A stretch of 12,591 nt of DNA. It comes from Firmicutes bacterium UBA993. Lineage in GTDB: Bacteria; Bacillota; Dethiobacteria; DTU022. Within the stretch, counting starts at the first letter, position 1. The number at the start of each line of letters is the position of its first letter. The notes under the pieces are model-generated. The model made no database searches, was not told where the DNA came from, and was given only the letters and a program-made list of their open reading frames with translations. Of this stretch, positions 1-5,139 are shown piece after piece. Where the stretch lies: NCBI GenBank assembly GCA_002292015.1, contig DBBD01000060.1:650-13240 (forward strand), given 5' to 3'. Position numbers and translations under genes: made by a program.

Positions 1-79
1 GGCGGAACTGGCAGACGCGCTGGACTTAGGATCCAGTGGGAGAAATCCTGTGGAGGTTCGAATCCTCTCGCCCGCACCA
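1..79 (+). tRNA. tRNA-Leu(UAG), 5' end cut by window edge
   Basis: The sequence begins at about tRNA position 9; the first 7 acceptor-stem bases and base 8 lie outside the window. The anticodon loop CTTAGGA gives anticodon UAG (leucine, CUA codons). The D-arm carries the GG box of leucine tRNAs. A long variable arm (GGGAGAAATCCT region) marks a class II tRNA. The T-arm is GGAGG-TTCGAAT-CCTCT at 52-68. The 3' acceptor strand CGCCCGC is at 69-75, followed by A and an encoded CCA at 77-79. The missing 5' strand should read GCGGGCG. Confidence 0.95.
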
Positions 80-168
80 AATTCCTGTGACTAGACTGCT
101 CTTTCATAGCCAGGGTTTTTGTGCGCCGGAGGCTGGATCGGAGACTAAGGAGAGGAAAGATAGCACTT

Positions 169-807
169 ATGATGCCCCGGGGAAAAGTCCAAAAAGCTTC
201 CGGTGAACTCTTCTATTGGAATCAGCTTTCTCAACTTCTCCCTGATGATATTTGCTATCGGACAGGGGCAATGGAGTTCCATCCACTAGAGGGATTTCTC
301 CTCCCTGTCTATCATCTCCGGTATCTGATCATTCCGAAGACAAGAAACATATTGAGAGTGGAAGGGTATAACCAGGTGGTTAAAGAAGATGTCCATCCTT
401 TTTTTGCCCTCATGGTTCTCGTTTATCTAACCAGTGCCAAGGTGATCGAACCCGAACACAAATGGGTCAGCGAAAGGGATCTTAAAGGGGGGGCTAACTT
501 TTTTCGGGGTCCTCATAGTCTTCAACTCAAAGAGCTTGAAGATCTATACGGAAAGGATCCGGAAGCCTTTCTAGAAGCAGGCAGAAGCATGGGCGGAAAA
601 GAAATTTCGTTTGCATACAAATCATTCGCCCTCAATGTATTTCCAAAGATCCCTCTTGCCTACCTCCTCTGGGAGGGAGATGAGGAGTTCTCTCCAAAGT
701 TCCGGGTTCTGTTTGATTCAACAATTCAGTCCCACCTACCACTCGATATCATCTGGGCCATGGTCGCTGAAACGAGCCGACGCCTGGCTAGACAGAACAT
801 CGGTTAG
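169..807 (+). CDS. DUF3786 domain protein
   Basis: A soluble protein of about 212 residues with no signal peptide or membrane segment. The C-terminal half matches my recollection of DUF3786 proteins of anaerobic bacteria: the stretch around W116-F127 (WVSERDLKGGANFF in the longer reading) and the block FPKIPLAYLLWEGDEEF followed by a conserved LFD. The molecular function is unknown; the family occurs mostly in anaerobes with corrinoid or Fe-S metabolism. The reading frame is open from a GTG at 121, but that would add an Arg-rich 16-residue stretch. The ATG pair at 169/172 lies 13 nt after AAGGAGAGG (147-155), so I prefer 169. The gene stands alone, 89 nt after the tRNA, and converges with the nuclease-family gene. 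Confidence 0.75.
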   Translation: MMPRGKVQKASGELFYWNQLSQLLPDDICYRTGAMEFHPLEGFLLPVYHLRYLIIPKTRNILRVEGYNQVVKEDVHPFFALMVLVYLTSAKVIEPEHKWVSERDLKGGANFFRGPHSLQLKELEDLYGKDPEAFLEAGRSMGGKEISFAYKSFALNVFPKIPLAYLLWEGDEEFSPKFRVLFDSTIQSHLPLDIIWAMVAETSRRLARQNIG

Positions 808-873
808 AAGTTGTGCACTCGGGCTGCTCTCACCGAAGTGATTAACTTTCGTTAAAGCTCTGGAAGCGGAGGT

Positions 874-898
874 AGGCTCAGGCAGATGTTCTGAGTTT
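874..898 (+). terminator. possible weak terminator after DUF3786 gene
   Basis: CTCAG (877-881) pairs with CTGAG (891-895) around a 9-nt loop; two G-T pairs and one A-T pair can extend the stem at its base. Only TTTAC follows, so the U-tract is poor. It lies 67 nt after the stop codon. Confidence 0.25.
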
Positions 899-922
899 AC
901 AAAATAAAATTGATAAGTTAAC

Positions 923-936
923 ATTCGGAACCGAAT
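923..936. repeat. short inverted repeat ATTCGG-AA-CCGAAT
   Basis: Two perfect 6-bp arms are separated by AA in an AT-rich gap between two convergent genes. The 2-nt centre is too tight for a good RNA hairpin, so a protein site is as likely as a structure. No function can be assigned. Confidence 0.3.
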
Positions 937-951
937 ATGAATTTTTAAATC

Positions 952-979
952 CGGTCAGCATGAAAATATGCCCTGACCG
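952..979 (-). terminator. hairpin downstream of the bifunctional-nuclease gene
   Basis: CGGTCA (952-957) pairs with TGACCG (974-979), and GCAT (958-961) with ATGC (968-971), leaving a 2-nt bulge and a 6-nt loop. On the minus strand the hairpin starts 24 nt after the stop of the gene at 1004-1438 and is followed by GATTTAAAAATTC. This is AT-rich but not a clean U-tract. It is the best terminator candidate for that gene. Confidence 0.5.
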
Positions 980-1003
980 AGCTGTGAAAACTTGCGTTGT
1001 AAG

Positions 1004-1438
1004 TTAGTGAAGCTTTTCATCTCCGTCTTCCCGGGCGATGATATCCTGAAAGTCATAGGTAAACTCGACCAGCTTGGAAACCATATATATTGGCGACAGG
1101 CAGCGAAGTGCCAAGGCAATAGCATCGCTGGGCCTGGAATCCAAGATCATGGTCTCCCCCTTTTTTTGCAAATGGATTTCTGCATAAAAAGTGCTGTCGA
1201 TGATATCGGTAATGACTATTTTCTCGATCTGCCCTTCTAAGTTATCGCATATGGTTTTGAGCAGATCATGGGTCATCGGGCGCGGTGGCATTTCGCCCTG
1301 CATTACAATAGCTATCGCCTGCGCTTCAAGCGGGCCGATTGCTATGGGCAGCACTTTTTTCTCCTCATCATCCATCAACAAAACCAGGAAGTTGCCGCCC
1401 TGATCAGCTGTCACTGTTTTTACTTCCATTTTGATCAT
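1004..1438 (-). CDS. bifunctional nuclease family protein (BFN/DUF151)
   Basis: A 144-residue cytoplasmic protein. Family hallmarks are visible in order: LPIAIGPLEAQAI (30-42), the MPPRPMTHDLL block (50-60), FYAEIHL (84-90) and DSRPSDAIALALR (100-112). Members of DUF151 have been reported with RNase and DNase activity in plants; most bacterial members are uncharacterised, so nuclease activity here is inferred from family only. The length is typical of the single-domain form. Start choice: an ATG at 1447 directly abuts the AAAGGGG Shine-Dalgarno (1448-1454) and so is unlikely, while the ATG at 1438 sits 9 nt from it. The gene diverges from the dodecin gene and has its own hairpin downstream. 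Confidence 0.88.
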   Translation of the reverse strand: MIKMEVKTVTADQGGNFLVLLMDDEEKKVLPIAIGPLEAQAIAIVMQGEMPPRPMTHDLLKTICDNLEGQIEKIVITDIIDSTFYAEIHLQKKGETMILDSRPSDAIALALRCLSPIYMVSKLVEFTYDFQDIIAREDGDEKLH

Positions 1439-1518
1439 CGCCAACATCCCCTTTCATAAATGCCCGATTACATACTATCATAAAATGACCGAACAATGTA
1501 GTGGCCAACGTTCTAATA

Positions 1519-1547
1519 TTGACACATATTAATATATTCTATACAAT
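1519..1547 (+). promoter_or_regulatory. sigma-A promoter of the dodecin gene
   Basis: TTGACA (1519-1524, perfect -35) and TACAAT (1542-1547, -10) are separated by exactly 17 nt of AT-rich sequence. Transcription would begin near 1554, giving a leader of about 33 nt ending in the GGGGAGGG Shine-Dalgarno. This is the cleanest promoter in the window and predicts strong constitutive expression. Confidence 0.85.
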
Positions 1548-1586
1548 ATAGATGTTTAGACTAATTCTGTCCGGGGAGGGCTAAAA

Positions 1587-1790
1587 ATGGAAAGTGTATA
1601 CAAGGTGGTTGATATCATCGGCACCAGCGATAAGTCTTGGGAGGAGGCCGCTAAAACCGCGGTTACGACAGCGGCAAAAACACTGCGCGACCTTCGGGTT
1701 GCTGAAGTAAAACGGATGGATATGAAGATTGAAGAAGGTAATCTGGTCTACCGGGTTAAAATGAATGTATCTTTTAAATACGAGAGCTAA
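1587..1790 (+). CDS. dodecin family protein, calcium-dodecin/SecE2-like
   Basis: A 67-residue protein of the dodecin fold, which forms hollow dodecamers. The N-terminus VYKVVDIIGTSDKSWEEA, the helix to about residue 35 and the final strand YRVKMNVSFKYE are characteristic. Flavin-binding dodecins have a Trp after the helix (…RWFEV…) and a Gln in YQV. Here the equivalents are Val38 (in LRVAEV) and Arg56 (in YRV), so the usual flavin-stacking residues are absent. The sequence instead resembles Mycobacterium tuberculosis Rv0379 (SecE2), described as a calcium dodecin. A storage, buffering or scaffold role is possible. It is monocistronic, with a strong promoter 40 nt upstream, Shine-Dalgarno GGGGAGGG and a hairpin terminator. 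Confidence 0.92.
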   Translation: MESVYKVVDIIGTSDKSWEEAAKTAVTTAAKTLRDLRVAEVKRMDMKIEEGNLVYRVKMNVSFKYES

Positions 1791-1830
1791 ATAAGCCTAA
1801 TCCATCATTGTTATTGAATAATTTGCCAAT

Positions 1831-1859
1831 AAGGTGGCGCGGGGCTGGTGCGCCACTTT
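1831..1859 (+). terminator. hairpin terminator, probably shared by convergent genes
   Basis: AAGGTGGCGC (1831-1840) pairs with GCGCCACTTT (1850-1859), 10 bp with one G-T pair and a 9-nt loop. It begins 40 nt after the dodecin stop. On the minus strand the same hairpin lies about 60 nt after the phosphatase stop at 1921. Both flanking T-runs are short (TTTAT; CCTTATT), so termination may be partial. Confidence 0.65.
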
Positions 1860-1920
1860 ATCAGTTCTGCCTGAGCATTTTTGCCCTCTATACCCCAACA
1901 GCAAAGACACTACTTGCACA

Positions 1921-3105
1921 CTAGTAATAGTTCACAGACACACTCTTCCCACGCTGTTCGAGCGCTTGCACAAGATCCTCCACAACCTTGTTTTTAAGGG
2001 CCAGGCTCTGCGGCAGATCAGGGCTCTGGTGGGCCGGATTGAGAGTCAGACCAACGGAGATCTCAATCCAGTCGGCTTCAAGTAACAATGCTGCCAGCCG
2101 GCTGGCGCCGTCACGCAGATAGGCCACGTCGTGAACGCGCATGCCGGATCTAATCTTGTCTATGGCGTAAGATACGGTGAGCATACCCTCACTGGCTAAG
2201 TCAATACCTTCGATATCGGCTGTAGGCGGCACTTTTTCATCCATAGATAAGAGGTCCACCCGGAGCTCTTTTCCCAGTTCCCGGGCGACAATATTGGCTG
2301 TTGTACCACCACAGGCTACTTTTTTCCCTGGGTTTTCCATAAGTCGCCTCACCACTTCCAAATCTAAACTGCGCTCCCGTGGCGGCCCAAACATCATATT
2401 CAGCAAACGCGGTAGGCGAGTATGGACAAAAACTACGCTGGCGTCATCTCCAGGTTGGCCGGCATAGAGCTTATTGACTACGGATGTAACTTCGAGCGCT
2501 TTAGATACCGCGTCTTCGCCTTTACCGGCGACATGCTGGACAAAGCTGCCGACACGCTCCGCCCCCCACCCCAGGTTCCAGATACCGCCGATACCGGCGT
2601 GTAAAATACCGTCGCTAATAAGACAGATCCAATCACCAGGCTTGAGTTCGAGGAGCGCTTCATGAATAAGGCGCTCTCCGATAACCCGCTCATGCCTGGG
2701 AAATTCTATCAATTGTTTTTGATTGCCGTAGTATGCTGCTGGGCTGTCGTATTCGGCCAAGTAGGCGCGTCCATCACGCATTATCTGTAAAATAGTGAAG
2801 GTGCTGTAGGCCAGCCCCCGGATCTCACATACCGGCAAGGTGTAGGCCAGTGTTTCAATAACTTCTTCAAGGGTACATCCCTGTTGCAACATGGTCGACG
2901 CCATCTTAGAGGTAAGCGATGACAAAATGCTGGCTTTGACCCCACTGCCCAAACCGTCGGAGCAGACTACAATCAGGGAATCATCGGACTCGACCACGGC
3001 AATACTATCACCGCACAGCTCTTCATTTTTTTTGCTAAGCTGGCTGTAGCCAACCTCGAAAAACATTTCTTCCTTTGATCGAAATTTACTCGTCATGAAA
3101 CTCAT
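1921..3105 (-). CDS. SpoIIE/PP2C-family serine phosphatase, hydrogenase-linked
   Basis: A 394-residue cytoplasmic protein. Residues about 15-230 form a PP2C-type SpoIIE phosphatase: metal-binding aspartates are recognisable at CGDS (D33), CSDGLGSG (D50), LISDGI (D165) and GDDAS (D220/D221). Such enzymes remove phosphate from Ser/Thr, often on anti-sigma-antagonist-like proteins. Residues about 240-394 are a separate C-terminal region with the motif VACGGTTANIVARELG and IDLASEGMLT, which I recall from phosphatases beside [FeFe]-hydrogenases but cannot assign. There is no membrane part, unlike sporulation SpoIIE. Its ATG overlaps the upstream stop codon as ATGA (3102-3105), so translation is coupled to the H-cluster/PAS protein, its likely sensor partner. 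A second in-frame ATG is at 3096. No kinase, STAS protein or anti-sigma factor is nearby. Confidence 0.9.
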   Translation of the reverse strand: MSFMTSKFRSKEEMFFEVGYSQLSKKNEELCGDSIAVVESDDSLIVVCSDGLGSGVKASILSSLTSKMASTMLQQGCTLEEVIETLAYTLPVCEIRGLAYSTFTILQIMRDGRAYLAEYDSPAAYYGNQKQLIEFPRHERVIGERLIHEALLELKPGDWICLISDGILHAGIGGIWNLGWGAERVGSFVQHVAGKGEDAVSKALEVTSVVNKLYAGQPGDDASVVFVHTRLPRLLNMMFGPPRERSLDLEVVRRLMENPGKKVACGGTTANIVARELGKELRVDLLSMDEKVPPTADIEGIDLASEGMLTVSYAIDKIRSGMRVHDVAYLRDGASRLAALLLEADWIEISVGLTLNPAHQSPDLPQSLALKNKVVEDLVQALEQRGKSVSVNYY

Positions 3106-4859
3106 CCGGACTCACTGCCTTCTTCACGCATTACCCGCATCAGTTGCGTAAGCAAAACCTTTGTTTCCGCCGTTGTTTCCCCCAAGAGGCCGGCAATCTT
3201 CTGCGCCACCTCCATCTGCTTGTTGATAACCCCCTGGGCTTTATCAAGGGTCTGCCAGCGCATCTTCTGAACAGTTTCCAGGTGATGTTTTTCTTCAGTG
3301 CAATCCGCCAGCAACGCGATAACCACCCGCTGGCTTTCTTCCCAGAATACTGTCCGCCGTGCTGTATAGTTCAAGTGGGGAAAAGATATTTCATCGCGCA
3401 AGGTCTCACTGGTTTCCATTACCCTGGTAAAAATCTCCGGGGACATAAAATCGCTGATCGGGCGATGTACAGCATCCGCTCTGGTAGTGTGAAAAATCTT
3501 CTCGGCAGCGGGGTTAAAGTCGATCACAATTCCATCAGCGTTAACCACAAAAATCGCGTTAGGTGTAGAGGATACAACTGTATCAGACATGGACTCGGCG
3601 CGCTCGCGCATATAGGGCAAACACATCTGCGGGTCAGCCCAACCCCTGAAAACCGCCACAGCTTTTTCGCGGCATGTATTATAACCACAAGAACGGCAGT
3701 TGAGCTCATCTTCAGCGCTATATTTACCGGACTTAGCCAGGATGGCCCGGATAGCCTTTTCGTCCGGCTCAGGTAGGCAGATGGACTGGTCTTCGTAAGA
3801 GCGGCACAGATCCACCTCACCTAAAAGAGACTGATCGTCAAAATCCGATTCTGCCGCTTGCGCCCGGGCCTCGGCATATTTTAGAACACGACGGCGACGA
3901 GTGTAGACTTGGTCTAAGCTTGGATTGCTAGGGCCAGCTATACACCCACCTTCACACGCTACCATTTCAACCAGCCGGGGCATTTCGTCCGGCTTGGCCA
4001 GGAGATGTTCGATCAGCTCTTTGCACTTTTCCAACCCGGAAACAATCTGGGTATGCCAACTTAGTGAGCCGGTATCCAGCGCTGCGGTACGCAAGGTTCC
4101 CCCGTCAAGTGCAAACAACTTGGCCCATCCCGGCGTGATCCCATCAAATTCGCCCGGTTCCAACCGGTCCAGGGCAATATTCTCGTTTTCAATCCACTCC
4201 GCCAACTCCTCGAAGGTGAGCACCGCATCGACCGCTCCGGCCAGCTGTGTGGTTTCGGCCTCCTGCATCTTGGCGATACACGGTCCGATAAACACGACTT
4301 TGTGATCGGGAAGAATACGCTTTAAATAACGCCCGTGGGCGATCATGGGTGAGACGATGTGGGGCAGATAGTGCAACGCTTCCGGGTAATGGCACTGGAT
4401 CAGGTTTACCACAGCCGGGCACGAGCTGGTAATCAGGGTATGCTCCGATACTTGCGCCAGCCTTCGGTGTTCCATAGCCACCAGTTCCGCGCCGATAGCA
4501 GTTTCCTGAATGTAAGTAAAGCCAAGCCGGCGCAATGCGGTCGGAATTAGGAACGGATCGACATCGAACACGGAAGGAAACGAAGGCGCCAGGCTAACGG
4601 CTACCGGGCCACCGGCAGCCAGCATGGCGCGCACCTGTTCGACATTCTGACGGGGGCGTTTGGCTTTTTGTGGGCAAACCTGAACACAACGACCGTCTAG
4701 GATGCAGCGATCGTCGATCACGCTGGCATGCAACTCGTGCAGGCCTTTTCCCGGCTCAAGTCTAACTGCCTTAACCGGGCAAGAACGCAGACAAAGGTAG
4801 CAGTCACGGCACTTGGCCTTGATGGATTGAATATATTCGGTGGCCCGTTCCATCCTCAT
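3102..4859 (-). CDS. sensory-type [FeFe]-hydrogenase homologue with PAS domain (HsfB-like)
   Basis: A 585-residue soluble protein, probably an H2 or redox sensor. Order: ferredoxin-like domain (C17, C20, C23, C27; then C52, D55, C58, C62, with Asp where the second Cys is expected); H-cluster domain about 85-325; PF04060-like [4Fe-4S] motif (C388, C391, C396, C413); PAS domain about 421-520; and a C-terminal helix rich in Gln/Lys (about 530-580). The H-cluster ligands C147, C194, C302 and C306 are kept, as are K197 and E200. The proton-relay Cys of TSCCP is Ser146, the Met of MPC is Gly192, and the Met before AC is Val300. These changes match group C/D (HydS-type) proteins rather than catalytic enzymes. 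AAGGAG lies 4 nt before ATG 4859 and 10 nt before an in-frame ATG at 4853, so the true start may be 4853. It overlaps the phosphatase gene by 4 nt. Confidence 0.92.
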   Translation of the reverse strand: MRMERATEYIQSIKAKCRDCYLCLRSCPVKAVRLEPGKGLHELHASVIDDRCILDGRCVQVCPQKAKRPRQNVEQVRAMLAAGGPVAVSLAPSFPSVFDVDPFLIPTALRRLGFTYIQETAIGAELVAMEHRRLAQVSEHTLITSSCPAVVNLIQCHYPEALHYLPHIVSPMIAHGRYLKRILPDHKVVFIGPCIAKMQEAETTQLAGAVDAVLTFEELAEWIENENIALDRLEPGEFDGITPGWAKLFALDGGTLRTAALDTGSLSWHTQIVSGLEKCKELIEHLLAKPDEMPRLVEMVACEGGCIAGPSNPSLDQVYTRRRRVLKYAEARAQAAESDFDDQSLLGEVDLCRSYEDQSICLPEPDEKAIRAILAKSGKYSAEDELNCRSCGYNTCREKAVAVFRGWADPQMCLPYMRERAESMSDTVVSSTPNAIFVVNADGIVIDFNPAAEKIFHTTRADAVHRPISDFMSPEIFTRVMETSETLRDEISFPHLNYTARRTVFWEESQRVVIALLADCTEEKHHLETVQKMRWQTLDKAQGVINKQMEVAQKIAGLLGETTAETKVLLTQLMRVMREEGSESG

Positions 4860-5114
4860 TCAACTCCTTAAGGCAGGAAGAATTTTGCTCTCGAACAAAT
4901 CCGGTATATCTTCATAAACGACCCCGGTTAGCAAGTCATCCCCTATGAGCAGGGTAACCCCGCCCTTGGTACACTGTTCCATACAAAACGAGCCTTTTAG
5001 GGTGAACCGGTTGGAGAGCCCGTGGTCGGTCACGAGCTCCTGCAACTTGGCGATGATCTTGGGTGCTCCCCTGAGATAGCAAGAGCTGCCCACACATATC
5101 TGCACGATAACCAT
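4860..5114 (-). CDS. stand-alone thioredoxin-like [2Fe-2S] ferredoxin
   Basis: An 84-residue single-domain protein with the Cys pattern of thioredoxin-like ferredoxins: C7-x4-C12 (CVGSSCYLRG) and C44-x3-C48 (SFCMEQC), expected to bind one [2Fe-2S] cluster. It is closely related to the last 80 residues of HydA (CVGTGCYLRG, TFCLEKC), which suggests duplication of that domain. It lies 25 nt after hydA, and its stop codon directly abuts the ATG of the H-cluster/PAS gene. It therefore sits between the catalytic and sensory parts of the operon and could carry electrons between them; this is inference from position. AGGAAAGG precedes the ATG. It is too short to be a NuoE subunit, because it lacks the N-terminal helical domain. 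Confidence 0.9.
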   Translation of the reverse strand: MVIVQICVGSSCYLRGAPKIIAKLQELVTDHGLSNRFTLKGSFCMEQCTKGGVTLLIGDDLLTGVVYEDIPDLFESKILPALRS

Positions 5115-5139
5115 GGGGGACCATCCTTTCCTGCAAGCC

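Noticed and set aside
808..1003. Riboswitch or small gene in the gap between convergent genes
   Set aside because: Both neighbours end here, so no leader is possible; only two hairpins and one short inverted repeat were found, and no frame has a start with a ribosome site.
1448..1518. Promoter for the bifunctional-nuclease gene
   Set aside because: TTGTTC with TATGTA at 16 nt can be read on the minus strand but both boxes are weak and several alternatives exist, so no call was made.
3144..3776. 210-residue plus-strand reading frame opposite the H-cluster/PAS gene
   Set aside because: It lies fully inside a well-supported gene on the other strand, shows no known motif and has no ribosome site; it is a shadow.
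3102..4859. A second catalytic hydrogenase
   Set aside because: Relay Cys, MPC Met, EVMAC Met and the Glu pair of the proton path are replaced, and a PAS domain is fused; a sensory role fits better.
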